DNA of 64,000 nt from Hymenobacter terricola (GTDB lineage Bacteria > Bacteroidota > Bacteroidia > Cytophagales > Hymenobacteraceae), in assembly GCF_017921975.2 (NCBI RefSeq), contig NZ_JAGEMO020000004.1:248001-312000 (forward strand), in the 5' to 3' direction. Below the pieces are notes generated by a model. That model was not told the DNA's origin. It was given only the letters and a program-made list of their open reading frames with translations, and did not search any database. Made by a program: the position numbers and the translations under genes. Positions 16,941 through 26,381 of the stretch are shown piece after piece. Position 1 is the first letter of the stretch. The number at the start of each line of letters is the position of its first letter.

Positions 16941-17666
16941 TTAGTGAGGCGAAAGGGAAGCATCGGCGGCCGGCAATGACGCGGGGCCGGCCTCAATTGC
17001 GTGGGTAGTGGGGTCTACTTCTTCGATTTCGAAGCCCGCCACCATGGCGCGGAAATTGTTCCAGCCGGCCCGCACCACCTGGGCAATGTGCACGATAAAA
17101 AACAGCACGTAGCCAATGGTGAGGGAAAAATGCAGAATGCGGGCAAACTCGTAACCGCCCAGCAGCGTAGTCAGCCAGCTAAACTGGGTGGGCTTGTAGA
17201 TGGCCAGCCCGGTGAGCAGCGACCCCAACCCCATGAGAATGACCGAGGTATAGGCAATCTGCTGGGCGCCGTTGAACTTGCGCACCGGCAGCGGCTTTTT
17301 ATAGAGGCCCAAATCGTGCAGCGTGACCAGGATGGCCTCGCGGAACGAGTGCCGGGTAGGCAGCAGGTAGCGCCACTCGCCCGAAAAAACGGTGTAGAGC
17401 ACGTACAGCAGGCCGTTGAGGAAGAACACCCACATCAGCACAAAGTGCCAGCTCATGCCCTGGGCCAGCTTGTGGTCGACGTGGAAAGCGGCGTAGAACG
17501 ATTGCGGAAAAAATTTAAACAGCGTGTGGTCGCCCCAGCCCAGCCGGTACACGTCGTTGGCCCAATAAATCCACATCCCGCTCCAAATCATCAGGCTGAG
17601 AACGGGGAAATTAACCCAGTGAAACCAGCGAATGGCCAACGGGTGCTTTTCAACGAGCTGTTTCAT
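16941..17666 (-). CDS. membrane cytochrome b (b561-type electron carrier)
   Basis: 241 residues from the ATG at 17666 (KQLVEKHPLAIRWFHWVNFPV). It is a four- to five-helix protein with His residues placed for two b hemes: RWFHWVNF in helix 1, HFVLMWVFFLNG in the middle, and HFSLTIGYVLFFIVHIAQVV near the C-terminus. This matches the PF01292 cytochrome b561 / thiosulfate-reductase cytochrome group. It precedes the molybdopterin oxidoreductase gene by 15 bp and likely serves as its quinone-linked partner. The frame stays open to 17861, but the upstream part is Ala/Gly/Pro-rich and not family-like. Confidence 0.85.
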   Translation of the reverse strand: MKQLVEKHPLAIRWFHWVNFPVLSLMIWSGMWIYWANDVYRLGWGDHTLFKFFPQSFYAAFHVDHKLAQGMSWHFVLMWVFFLNGLLYVLYTVFSGEWRYLLPTRHSFREAILVTLHDLGLYKKPLPVRKFNGAQQIAYTSVILMGLGSLLTGLAIYKPTQFSWLTTLLGGYEFARILHFSLTIGYVLFFIVHIAQVVRAGWNNFRAMVAGFEIEEVDPTTHAIEAGPASLPAADASLSPH

Positions 17667-17997
17667 AAAAACATAGTTAGGAACGGTTGCCGACGCAATG
17701 TACACCGCGCGCCCAGCTTCGAGGTACGCTGGGCCAGACGGGGCAGCCGGCGCATCCTTACATTTTTTTTCCGCGGCCAGCCCCACCCACCGCCCTGCCA
17801 GAGTGCGGGGCGGGCAAAAGCCGCCGCCAATGGCCGTCGGCTTGTTCAGCCAACAAAACAATAATTCAAACCAGATAATTTACAATTAATTACTATATTC
17901 ATTCTAAATATCAACCCATTGCTCTTCTACCGGAAAACACCTGTGGATACAAAGGCGGCGCGCCTGCATCCTTCACATTTGCTGCCTGTTAACTGTT
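17667..17997. other. divergent intergenic region
   Basis: 331 bp between the cytochrome b gene and the dioxygenase gene. It is GC-rich on the left and has an AT-rich stretch at ~17855-17930. I saw no credible gene, strong hairpin or exact TAnnTTTG box. It presumably holds both divergent promoters. Confidence 0.4.
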
Positions 17998-18939
17998 ATG
18001 GAAGAGGAAGACTGTATTTTGGGCCTGCACCACATCACGGCGATTGCCAGCGACGCCCAGCAAAATTTCGATTTCTATTCGAAAGTGTTGGGCCTGCGCT
18101 TTTTGAAGAAGACCGTCAATTTTGACGACCCCGGCGCATACCATTTCTATTTCGGCGATGAAGTGGGGTCGGCGGGCACCATCCTCACATTTTTTCCCTG
18201 GCCCCACATTACGCCGGGCACGCGGGGAGCGGGGCAGGCCACGGCCATCGGCTACTCCGTACCCGCCGGCAGTTTCGATTTCTGGCTGCGGCGTTTCGAG
18301 GAATACAACGTCAGCCACGGCCAGCCCGGCGAGAAGTTTGGCGAGCCGTGCCTCTCTTTTTTTGACCCCGACGGGCTGCCCCTGGAATTCGTGGTGGCCC
18401 AAACCCCGGACCCGCGCACGCCCTGGACCACCACCGAAATCGCGGCCGACGTGGCCCTGCGCGGGTTTCACTACGTGACGCTGATGGTAGCCAGCCGGCG
18501 CGGCACGGCTTCTATTCTGACGGGCATATTCGGCTACGCGCTGGTGAACCAGGCAGGCAACCGCTACCGCTACGCCACCGACGCCGTGCCCACGGCCCGG
18601 TTCGTGGACCTGGTGGAGGAGCCCGGCAGCAAGCGCGGCGTGGTGGCGGGCGGCTCGGTGCATCACGTGGCCTTCCGGGTGCGGGACGAGGCCACGCTGC
18701 TGCATTTCCGCGAGCAGGTGCTGGGGCGCGGCCTCGACGTGACGCCCCAGATTGACCGGCAGTATTTCCACTCCCTCTACTTCCGCGAGCCCGGCGGGGT
18801 GCTGTTTGAGATTGCCACTGATAACCCCGGCTTTATGGTGGATGAGCCGCTGGCCGAGTTGGGCACGCACCTGCTGCTGCCGCCCCAATACGAGAAGCGC
18901 CGCAACCAGATACTGGCCCATTTGCCACCCGTGGTATGA
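17998..18939 (+). CDS. MhqO-like ring-cleaving dioxygenase (VOC superfamily)
   Basis: 313 residues with two vicinal-oxygen-chelate modules. Module 1 starts GLHHITAIASDAQQNFDFYS and ends with LEFVV; module 2 starts LRGFHYVTLMV and has SVHHVAFRV and FREPGGVLFEIATD. The His and Glu residues in these strands are the usual Fe(II) ligands. This matches MhqO/MhqA-type proteins that handle hydroquinones or catechol-like compounds in quinone stress. It overlaps the next gene by 4 bp (ATGA), so the two are translationally coupled. Confidence 0.87.
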   Translation: MEEEDCILGLHHITAIASDAQQNFDFYSKVLGLRFLKKTVNFDDPGAYHFYFGDEVGSAGTILTFFPWPHITPGTRGAGQATAIGYSVPAGSFDFWLRRFEEYNVSHGQPGEKFGEPCLSFFDPDGLPLEFVVAQTPDPRTPWTTTEIAADVALRGFHYVTLMVASRRGTASILTGIFGYALVNQAGNRYRYATDAVPTARFVDLVEEPGSKRGVVAGGSVHHVAFRVRDEATLLHFREQVLGRGLDVTPQIDRQYFHSLYFREPGGVLFEIATDNPGFMVDEPLAELGTHLLLPPQYEKRRNQILAHLPPVV

Positions 18940-19592
18940 ATCCTACCTCCTACCAGGCGCTGGTGTATGCCTATAAATCGGCAGCGGCCCCCACGGCGCC
19001 CGCCCTGCTCACGCCCACGCTCCTGCTCCTGCACGGCACCGGCGGCGACGAGCGGGACCTGGTGCCCCTGGCAGCCCGCTTTGGTACGGGCATTAACGTG
19101 CTGAGCCTGCGGGGCAACGTGATGGAAGCCGGGATGCCGCATTTCTTTCGCCGGCTCGACCAGGGCGTGTTCGACGAGGGCGACGTGCGGCACCGCACCC
19201 ACGAGCTGGTGCATTTCCTGCGGGCCGTGAGCCACCGGGAACGGTTCGATTTGACCAAACTGGTGGCCGTGGGCTACTCTAACGGCGCCAACATTGCGGG
19301 CAGCGTGCTGATGCTGTACCCCGACTTGCTGGCCGGTGCCGTGCTCTGGCGCCCCATGCAGCCGCTGGTGCGCGAGGTGCCCGCGTTCGCCACCGCCCGC
19401 CGCCAACCTGTGCTCTTCAGCCCCGGCACCCACGACCCCACCGTGGCGCCCGCTGCCTCGGCGCATTATGCCGCGCTACTGGCTTTGGCCGGGTTCGACC
19501 TCACCCGCTGGGACGCCGAGGGCGGCCACAACCTCACCCCGGCTGATGTAACCACGGCGGCAAGTTGGTTTCGACAACACTTTTTGTCATGA
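18936..19592 (+). CDS. MhqD-like alpha/beta hydrolase
   Basis: 218 residues. It has LLLHGTGGDERDLVPLA (oxyanion region), VGYSNGANIAGSVL (nucleophile elbow GYSNG, Ser near residue 110), FSPGTHDPTVAP (acid region) and DAEGGHNLTPADV (catalytic His). It is of the carboxylesterase/phospholipase type seen beside mhqO in Firmicutes. The ATGA overlap with the dioxygenase gene supports a shared role in detoxifying quinone-type electrophiles. Confidence 0.87.
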   Translation: MNPTSYQALVYAYKSAAAPTAPALLTPTLLLLHGTGGDERDLVPLAARFGTGINVLSLRGNVMEAGMPHFFRRLDQGVFDEGDVRHRTHELVHFLRAVSHRERFDLTKLVAVGYSNGANIAGSVLMLYPDLLAGAVLWRPMQPLVREVPAFATARRQPVLFSPGTHDPTVAPAASAHYAALLALAGFDLTRWDAEGGHNLTPADVTTAASWFRQHFLS

Positions 19593-19763
19593 AAGGGCCT
19601 GTTAATTTCTATGCTTCGGTATTTCCGTCGCGGCGGCGCTTATCTTGGCTTTCAACCTGCCCCGCAACGGCACCGGGCAGCCGCGCAAGCCCCACCGGGG
19701 CCGCCCGGCCCCGCCTGCCCGCTCCCAACTACCGGGCCGGCGGGGCGCTTTTTTATACGCTTC

Positions 19764-20684
19764 ATGATGCACAATTTAGAGTTGCTGCCCGATAATCGAG
19801 ACGTGCCCATTGGACCCGAAGAAACCATTCTGACGGCCACGCTGCGGCAGCACATTCCGCACGTGCACGCCTGCGGCGGCAAGGGCCAGTGCTCGACCTG
19901 CCGGGTGCAGGTGCTGGCGGGCCTCGAATATTGCTCGCCTCGCAACCCCTGCGAGCAGGCCCTGGCCGACCGCATTCACCTGCCGCCGGCCGTGCGCCTC
20001 GCCTGCCAGACCACCACCACCCACAACCTGCGCATTCGCCGGCCCATTCTGGATAACCTCGACATCGAGCTGACCCGGCACGAGCTGGAACACCCCGACC
20101 AGCAGCTGGGCACCGAAAAGCGGGTGGCCGTGCTATTTTCTGACATTGAAGACTATACATCATTTGCCGACGAGCTGCCGGCCTACGACGTCATCCACGT
20201 TCTGAACCGCTACTTCGACGTGATGGGCGAAGTGGTGCGGGCCCACCACGGTTACATCAGCGACTTCATCGGCGATGGCCTGATGGTGGTGTTTGGGCTG
20301 GAACACCCCGAAACGGCCGTGACCGATGCCCTGGCGGCCGGCCATGCCATGATGCGGCAGGTCACGACTCTGAATGCCTACCTCCAGCAGATGTACAACC
20401 GGGATTTTCACGTCCGCATCGGGCTGCATTACGGCCCGGCGGTGGTGGGCCACATCGGGGGCCGGGGCTTCCGCAAGCTCGCCACCATCGGGGATACGGT
20501 GAACGTGGCGGCCCGCATCGAAAGCGCGAACAAGGTCTTCGGAACTTACTTTCTGGTGTCGGAAGCCGTGGTGGAAGCCGCCGGGCCGGCACTCAGCGTG
20601 CGCCAGGGGTTTCTGGCACCGCTCAAAGGCAAAAAAGGCCTGCACCGGCTGTTCGAAGTAACCCCGGAAGTACCGCCGCTTTAA
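19764..20684 (+). CDS. [2Fe-2S] ferredoxin-class III nucleotidyl cyclase fusion
   Basis: 306 residues; the start is at the ATG at 19764 or 19767. Residues ~1-95 form a plant-type/adrenodoxin-type [2Fe-2S] domain with four Cys: HACGGKGQCSTCRVQVL (C-x5-C-x2-C) and a later Cys in RLACQTT. Residues ~115-300 form a class III adenylate/guanylate cyclase domain with VAVLFSDIEDYTSF (first metal Asp), ISDFIGDGLMVVFG (second metal Asp), and ATIGDTVNVAARIES, which holds the transition-state Asn and Arg. No membrane segment is seen. The arrangement suggests redox control of cyclic nucleotide synthesis. Base specificity (ATP or GTP) is not settled from sequence alone. Confidence 0.85.
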   Translation: MMHNLELLPDNRDVPIGPEETILTATLRQHIPHVHACGGKGQCSTCRVQVLAGLEYCSPRNPCEQALADRIHLPPAVRLACQTTTTHNLRIRRPILDNLDIELTRHELEHPDQQLGTEKRVAVLFSDIEDYTSFADELPAYDVIHVLNRYFDVMGEVVRAHHGYISDFIGDGLMVVFGLEHPETAVTDALAAGHAMMRQVTTLNAYLQQMYNRDFHVRIGLHYGPAVVGHIGGRGFRKLATIGDTVNVAARIESANKVFGTYFLVSEAVVEAAGPALSVRQGFLAPLKGKKGLHRLFEVTPEVPPL

Positions 20685-20688
20685 ATTA

Positions 20689-20738
20689 ATTATGAGTTAT
20701 CTGCCTGACAGATATTTTTTAACTCATAACTCATAACT
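20689..20738. repeat. short inverted repeat (GAGTTAT family)
   Basis: ATTATGAGTTAT at 20689-20700 pairs with ATAACTCATAACT at 20726-20738, just after the cyclase stop codon. It could act as a weak terminator. Confidence 0.5.
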
Positions 20739-20763
20739 ACCCCCAAGGTAATTGACTTGGCTT

Positions 20764-23700
20764 ATGCTTTCACGCGTACTTTTTTTTGGCTGGCTATTGA
20801 GCGTTGGGCTGTTGCTGGCCGGGCGGGCGATGGCCCAATCCGCACCCGTGTACTCGGTGTTTCTGGTGGGCGGCACGGGCGTGGGCAACGAGGCAACCCT
20901 GACGGCAACCCTGGCGCTGCTGCGCACCCAAAGCGCCGCGGCTGGCCCGCTCAGCACGCTGGTTTTGCTGGGCGACAACCTGAGTAATGGCCTGCCCGCT
21001 GCCAGCAAAGCCAGCCGCGCCGCCGCCCAAAACCGCCTGGTGCAGGTGCTGGAGCTGCTCAAAACCTACCCCGGCCGCTTGGTGGTGGTGCCCGGCGGCG
21101 AAGACTGGCAGCGCGGCGGCCGCCAGGGTTGGCAGCGGGTGCAGGAGCAGGAAAAATTCGTGGAAAGCTACCTCAAGCGCGGCGACGTATTTGTGCCCAG
21201 CAACGGCTGCCCCGGCCCGGTGGAAATTGCGCTGGACCCGCAGCACACCCTGGTGGTGCTCGACACGCAGTGGTGGCTGCACGCCTGGGACAAGCCCGGC
21301 GAAGAATCGGCCTGCGACGCCAAGGACCCGGCCGCCGTGGTGGTGCAGCTGCAGGATGTGCTGAACCGCAACGAGGGCCGGCACCTGCTGGTGGTGGGCC
21401 ACCACGCGCTGGCGGGGGCCGGCAATTCGCTGTGGCAGGAGGCCATGCCCAACCCCCGGCAGCGCATCATGCGGCGCTCCCTGCTGGGCGTGCTGAACAA
21501 GTACCCCGGTATAACCTACGCCAGCGGCCACGAGCGCCGCCTGGAATACGACGAGGAAGCCGGCCTGCACTACCTGATAAGCGGCGCAGCGGCCACCCCG
21601 GCCGGCGCGGCCGCTTTCCCCAAAGTACCGTATGCGGCCCGCACGCCGGGCTTTGCGCGGCTCGACTACGCGGCCAACGGCGAGGTGCGGGCCTCTTTCT
21701 GGTCCACGGCCTCGGGGCAGCCGGTGTACGAGAAGCAGTGGGTGGAACCCTGCGTGGTGCAGGCGCGGGCCCGCGACACGGCCCGGCTGCGCACGGCTCC
21801 GCAGCTGGTGCGGGTGCGGGCCAGCACCCGGTACGGGGCCGGCCGGCTGAAGCAGTGGTTGCAAGGCACCAACTACCGCCGCGAGTGGCAGCAGCCGGTG
21901 CAGGTGCCCGTGCTGGACCTGGGCCGGGCCTACGGCGGCCTGACCCCGGTGAAGCGCGGGGGCGGCTTCCAGACCAAGTCGCTGCGCCTGCGCGGGGCCG
22001 ACGGCCAGGAATACGTGCTGCGCTCGGTGGATAAATCGACCGACTCCTCGGTCCCGTACTTTTTGCGCAAAACGTTCGCCGCCGACCTCGTGCAGGACCA
22101 GATTTCGGCAGCCCATCCCTACGCGGCGCTGGTGGTGCCGGTGCTGGCCGAAGCCGCCGGCGTGGGCCACACCACTCCGCGGCTGGTGCAGGTGCCCGAC
22201 GACCCGCGCCTGGGCCCCTACCGGCGGGAGTTTGCCGGCAGCCTAGCCCTGCTCGAAGCCCGCGAGCCTGCCCCCCCGCGTAGCTTCACCGGCCGGCCCG
22301 ACCGCAAGAAATACAGCACCCCCGACGTGCTGGCCGCCCTGGAAGCCGACCCGCGCAACCGCGTGGACCAGCGCGCCGTGCTGCGCGCCCGCCTGCTGGA
22401 TATGGTGCTGGCCGACTGGGACCGCCACGACGACCAGTGGCGCTGGCTGGCCTACCCCCGCCCCGGCGGCGGCTGGCTGTTCCGGGCCGTGCCCCGCGAC
22501 CGCGACCAGGCCTTTTTCGTCAACCAGGGCTTTCTGCCCCGCCAGGCCAGCAAGGAGTATTTATTGCCCCGGATTCAGGGGTTCGATACAAATTTTCGCA
22601 ACGTCGACAGCTTTAATTTCCAGGCCCGCTACTTCGACCGCTCCTTTCTCACCGAGCTGTCGCGGGCCGATTGGCAGGCCGTGGCCGACTCGGTGCAGGC
22701 CAGCCTGAGCGATGCCGTGCTGGAGTCCGCGCTGCGCCAGTGGCCCGATTCCATCTACCAATTATCCGGCCCCACCGTTCTGGCCAAGCTGCAGGCCCAC
22801 CGCGCCCACCTGCCGGCGTGGGCCGCCGAATATTATCAGTTTTTGGCCCAGGCCGTGGATGTGTTGGGCACGAAAGAGCGGGAATATGTCGACGTGGTGC
22901 GGCAGGAAGACAACCGCACCCAGGTCACCGTGTACGAGCAGGCGGCCGGTGCAGGGCGGGGCGCGCCGCTCTATCAACGCACGTTTCTGCCCGCTGAAAC
23001 CAAGGAAATCCGGCTCTACGGCCTGGGCGGGGCCGATGTATTCACGCTGGAAGGCCGCAGCCAGCACGGCCCGCTGGTGCGGATAATCGGCGGCGCGGGG
23101 GCCGACAGCGTGATTGACCGCTCCCGCGTGGCCGCCGGCTCGCGCAAAACGCGGGTGTATGACGAGCGGGACGGCATCGCCGTGACCAAAGGCCCGGAAA
23201 CCGCCACCCACCTGCGCACCCAGCCCGACATTAACCTCTACAACCGCACGGCTTTTCAATACCCATACCTGGCCCCGCTGTACCCGTGGAGCTTTAATGC
23301 CGACGACGGCTTGTTCGTGGGCCTGGGCGGGCAGCTGAAGCGGCCGGGCTTCCGCAAAGAGCCCTGGGCCGTGACGCACACCCTCACCGGCCGCGTGGCG
23401 CTGCGCACCGGGGCTTTCGATTTCCATTACGACGGCCTTTTCACCCACCTGATTGGGTCCCTCGACCTGCACCTTGAGGCCACGGCCCAGGCCCCGAACT
23501 ACGTGCGCAACTTCTTCGGCCTCGGCAACGACAGCCCCTTCAACTCCGCCCTGGACCTCAGCTACTACCGGGTACGGTTCCGCAACCTGACGGGGGCGGT
23601 GCTGCTGCAGCGCGCCGTGGGCACCCGCCTGCACGTTTTTGGCGGGCCGATGTACCAGCGCGTCGAGGTCGAAAACGTGCAGGGGCGCATCCTGGCGCAG

Positions 23701-24309
23701 GTTTCGGATGAGCGCCTGCACCCCGAAACGCTGTTCTCGACCAAGCAGTACGCGGGCGGGCGGCTCGGTTTCAGCGTCATCAGCCCCGATGCCAAAGCGG
23801 CTTTCCCCCAGGGCGTGGCCTGGCAAACGGAGCTCACGGCCCTGGGCCCGCTCACGGCCACGGCCCGGCCCTTCACCTACCTTTCGTCGGACCTGGCCCT
23901 GTACCGCAGCTTCCGCTTTCCGGTGCGGCTCACGCTGGCGGCGCGGTTTGGCGGGGCGGCCAATTTTGGCGATTACGAGTTTTTTCAGGCCGCCACGCTC
24001 GGCGGCCTCAGCAACCTGCGCGGCTACCGGCGCACCCGTTTTGCCGGCCGCAGCTGCGCCTATAACAACCTGGAGGCCCGCCTCGAGCTGGGCCGCTTCA
24101 CGAGCTACGTGCTGCCCGCCACCTTCGGCGTGCTGGGTTTCCACGACATCGGCCGGGTCTGGGTGCCCGGCGAAACCTCCGATACCTGGCACCGCGGCTA
24201 CGGCGGCGGCATCTGGCTGGCGCCCACGCCGCAGGTGGTGCTCGCGGCCATGTACGGTTTTTCGAAAGAGGACCAGCTGCCGCTCATTCGGCTGGGTTAT
24301 TTCTTCTAG
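20764..24309 (+). CDS. degenerate metallophosphoesterase fused to Omp85-type beta-barrel
   Basis: 1181 residues from the ATG at 20764, with a signal peptide (LSRVLFFGWLLSVGLLLAGRAMAQ). Residues ~30-310 follow the calcineurin-like phosphoesterase plan, but the metal motifs are altered: FLVGGTG where GDxG is expected, GGEDW where GNHD is expected, and SGHERR where GHEH is expected; LLGDN and VGHHAL are kept. The middle (~380-830) resembles the conserved linker of large Bacteroidota phosphoesterase/surface-antigen proteins. The C-terminal ~350 residues are barrel-like, with the Omp85 hallmark GGLSNLRGYRRTRFAG and a final LGYFF. It is probably an outer-membrane protein whose periplasmic phosphoesterase domain is inactive. 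Confidence 0.78.
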   Translation: MLSRVLFFGWLLSVGLLLAGRAMAQSAPVYSVFLVGGTGVGNEATLTATLALLRTQSAAAGPLSTLVLLGDNLSNGLPAASKASRAAAQNRLVQVLELLKTYPGRLVVVPGGEDWQRGGRQGWQRVQEQEKFVESYLKRGDVFVPSNGCPGPVEIALDPQHTLVVLDTQWWLHAWDKPGEESACDAKDPAAVVVQLQDVLNRNEGRHLLVVGHHALAGAGNSLWQEAMPNPRQRIMRRSLLGVLNKYPGITYASGHERRLEYDEEAGLHYLISGAAATPAGAAAFPKVPYAARTPGFARLDYAANGEVRASFWSTASGQPVYEKQWVEPCVVQARARDTARLRTAPQLVRVRASTRYGAGRLKQWLQGTNYRREWQQPVQVPVLDLGRAYGGLTPVKRGGGFQTKSLRLRGADGQEYVLRSVDKSTDSSVPYFLRKTFAADLVQDQISAAHPYAALVVPVLAEAAGVGHTTPRLVQVPDDPRLGPYRREFAGSLALLEAREPAPPRSFTGRPDRKKYSTPDVLAALEADPRNRVDQRAVLRARLLDMVLADWDRHDDQWRWLAYPRPGGGWLFRAVPRDRDQAFFVNQGFLPRQASKEYLLPRIQGFDTNFRNVDSFNFQARYFDRSFLTELSRADWQAVADSVQASLSDAVLESALRQWPDSIYQLSGPTVLAKLQAHRAHLPAWAAEYYQFLAQAVDVLGTKEREYVDVVRQEDNRTQVTVYEQAAGAGRGAPLYQRTFLPAETKEIRLYGLGGADVFTLEGRSQHGPLVRIIGGAGADSVIDRSRVAAGSRKTRVYDERDGIAVTKGPETATHLRTQPDINLYNRTAFQYPYLAPLYPWSFNADDGLFVGLGGQLKRPGFRKEPWAVTHTLTGRVALRTGAFDFHYDGLFTHLIGSLDLHLEATAQAPNYVRNFFGLGNDSPFNSALDLSYYRVRFRNLTGAVLLQRAVGTRLHVFGGPMYQRVEVENVQGRILAQVSDERLHPETLFSTKQYAGGRLGFSVISPDAKAAFPQGVAWQTELTALGPLTATARPFTYLSSDLALYRSFRFPVRLTLAARFGGAANFGDYEFFQAATLGGLSNLRGYRRTRFAGRSCAYNNLEARLELGRFTSYVLPATFGVLGFHDIGRVWVPGETSDTWHRGYGGGIWLAPTPQVVLAAMYGFSKEDQLPLIRLGYFF

Positions 24310-24330
24310 CGCGGGCCGACCAAACGCAAA

Positions 24331-24359
24331 AGAGGTGGCAGGGAAACCCCACCACCTCT
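24331..24359 (+). terminator. weak terminator-like hairpin
   Basis: AGAGGTGG pairs with CCACCTCT around an imperfect stem-loop 21 bp after the phosphoesterase/barrel gene stop. There is no clear T-tract, so the call is tentative. Confidence 0.4.
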
Positions 24360-24500
24360 CCATACCAAAACACCTTAAAAAACTATTCTTTCACAGGTAC
24401 GGCAACAAGAATTGCACCAAAAAATTCCCTGCCGCCGTCTTTTTATTAAAATGACTGATAATAAATATCTTATAATAATCATACTCGTTTAAATCTTACG

Positions 24501-26381
24501 CTACTCCTTGGCAATGCGCGTGACCAGGCGGGTGTCGCCTACTTCGAGCGTGAGCAGGTAAAGGCCGGGCGCCGCGCCGGGCAGCAGGAGAGGCAACGTG
24601 TTGGCCCCCAACCGCACAGCTACCGGCTGGGCAGCCACGGTGCGGCCCAGCAAATCGGTCACGCGCACCTGCCCAACACCCGTGGCACGCGCCACAAACG
24701 ATAGTGTGAGCGCCGAGCTGAACGGATTGGGCGCTGTGCCAAAGGTTTCGGCCACCACGGCGGCCGGCTGGGTGGCCAGCACGCGCTGCAGGTTGCGCGC
24801 CCCGCGGTACACCTGGCCCCGGATTTCGCCGCCCGGAAAAGCCGCCGTGTGCAGGTTCATGTACATGCTGTCGCGCCGGAACTGCAGGGAGCGGCGCAGC
24901 GTGAACGGCACGGCGGTATTGTCGTCTTTCCAATAGCCGTAGGCGGCGGCGGGCGTGGTGGTGTTATCGAAATAAGGCACCAGGTTGAATATCACCGGGC
25001 CAGCCTGGGTAGAAAGGCCAGTGTGGAAGTGGCCGGCGGTGGCCGGGCCGCTCAGCCCGCCCCACACGCTCATGAAGTGGGCGTTGGTCTGGTCGCGGTC
25101 AATGCTCACGATGCCCATGCCGTAGCCGGCGCTGGTGGTGGGCGTGGGCCGCTCCTGCGCCCCGTTGAGCGCAATGGTGTAGCCGTCGCGGGCCAGGCTC
25201 CGGATTTGGCCCCGGATTTCGCCGTTCGGATTGGCCGCCGTGTTTAGCACCACGTTGATTTCACCGCGCAGAAAGGCGTTGATGAGCGCCGGAGTCAGGC
25301 CGGGCCCGGATATCTGGAGGCCGATGATATTGGTGGTGTTGGTGGCGGGCACCGGCAAGGTGCCCAGCAGGTTGGCAACCGTGTTGGCCTGCCCGGGCAG
25401 GGCCGCATACACCGCTACACTGGTGGGCGGGCCGCTCAGCCCGGCGTGAGCCACATACAGAAACATGGTATCGAGCGTGGCCGTGAGGCGGCCAATGCCC
25501 AGGCCCTTGCCGGTGGAGGCATTAAGAGGTACCATCTGGTTGCCGTCGAGGCGGGCATCGTGGGCCACGAAGCGCCCTTCGCCGAAGAGCTGGCCCCGGA
25601 TTTCGCCGTTGGGGTTGTTGGTGGTGTGTACGTTAATGTACACCTGGCCCAGGCTCAGCGCGGTGAGAAAAGGAATGGTGGGCGCAATTTCGCCCTCAAT
25701 CACGTTGCCGCTGAGGTAGGTCAACAGACTCACCACCACCGGCCCCGCAACGCCGAAAGCCCCCGTGTGAAAATGCGCGCCGGTAATGGCGCTGCTCAGC
25801 CCCGCAAACGCCACCCGGAACTTCAGCTTTTCCAGGTTCTGGCTCAGGGTAAAAATGCCCAGGCCGGTGGCGCTGGTGGTGACGGCCGGCGTTTCCTGGG
25901 CCCCGGTCATGCTGGCAATGAGGGCCGTTTCGGATTCCAGGCGGATTTGGCTGCGGATTTCGCCGTTGGGGTTGGCCGCCGTGTGCACGTTGATGTAATA
26001 CTGCCCTTTCAGGTACTTCGACAGCTTGGGCTGGGCAATATCGGCCCCCGTCAGGAAGCCCGAAATCCGGTTGCCGCGCACCATGGGCACCAAACTGGTG
26101 ATGATGGGCCCGGCCACACCCACGGCGCCTTCGTGCACGTGCGCCCCGGTGATGGGTCCGCTCAAGCCACTAAAAGCGGCCTGCACAAACAGCGTGTCGC
26201 GGGTTTCGTTGAGCATGAAACCGGCCACGCCCTGCGCGTTGGTGGTCACGGCGGGAGTTTCCTGGTCGCCGCTGAGGCGGCCCGTGAGCAGCAAATGGGC
26301 CCGCAGCTGCTGAGCAGAAGCAAGCAGCGGCGCGGCCAACAACAACGCCACCGCCACCGGACGGAATAACATTTTCAGCAT
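24501..26381 (-). CDS. four-CHRD-domain protein with T9SS type A sorting domain
   Basis: 626 residues. The signal peptide (FRPVAVALLLAAPLLASAQQ) is followed by four CHRD modules, at ~30-147, 151-270, 274-393 and 397-525. The usual marks are GAHxHxG and YINVHTxxNPNGEIRxQ. Module 3 has lost the HxHxG (it reads TSVAVYAALPG) and keeps a weaker end. The final ~85 residues (APNPFSSALTLSF ... GLYLLTLEV) are a type A T9SS sorting domain. It should be secreted and cell-surface attached. CHRD modules in bacteria have no well-established ligand. The start could also be the ATG at 26372. Confidence 0.88.
   Translation of the reverse strand: MLKMLFRPVAVALLLAAPLLASAQQLRAHLLLTGRLSGDQETPAVTTNAQGVAGFMLNETRDTLFVQAAFSGLSGPITGAHVHEGAVGVAGPIITSLVPMVRGNRISGFLTGADIAQPKLSKYLKGQYYINVHTAANPNGEIRSQIRLESETALIASMTGAQETPAVTTSATGLGIFTLSQNLEKLKFRVAFAGLSSAITGAHFHTGAFGVAGPVVVSLLTYLSGNVIEGEIAPTIPFLTALSLGQVYINVHTTNNPNGEIRGQLFGEGRFVAHDARLDGNQMVPLNASTGKGLGIGRLTATLDTMFLYVAHAGLSGPPTSVAVYAALPGQANTVANLLGTLPVPATNTTNIIGLQISGPGLTPALINAFLRGEINVVLNTAANPNGEIRGQIRSLARDGYTIALNGAQERPTPTTSAGYGMGIVSIDRDQTNAHFMSVWGGLSGPATAGHFHTGLSTQAGPVIFNLVPYFDNTTTPAAAYGYWKDDNTAVPFTLRRSLQFRRDSMYMNLHTAAFPGGEIRGQVYRGARNLQRVLATQPAAVVAETFGTAPNPFSSALTLSFVARATGVGQVRVTDLLGRTVAAQPVAVRLGANTLPLLLPGAAPGLYLLTLEVGDTRLVTRIAKE

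Noticed and set aside
20794..22170. 458-residue minus-strand frame opposite the phosphoesterase domain
   Set aside because: Low-complexity His/Gly/Ala/Val composition typical of the antisense of GC-rich genes; the plus strand has a signal peptide and family motifs.
22762..24363. 533-residue minus-strand frame opposite the Omp85-type barrel
   Set aside because: No domain pattern; it is explained by GC-rich antisense.
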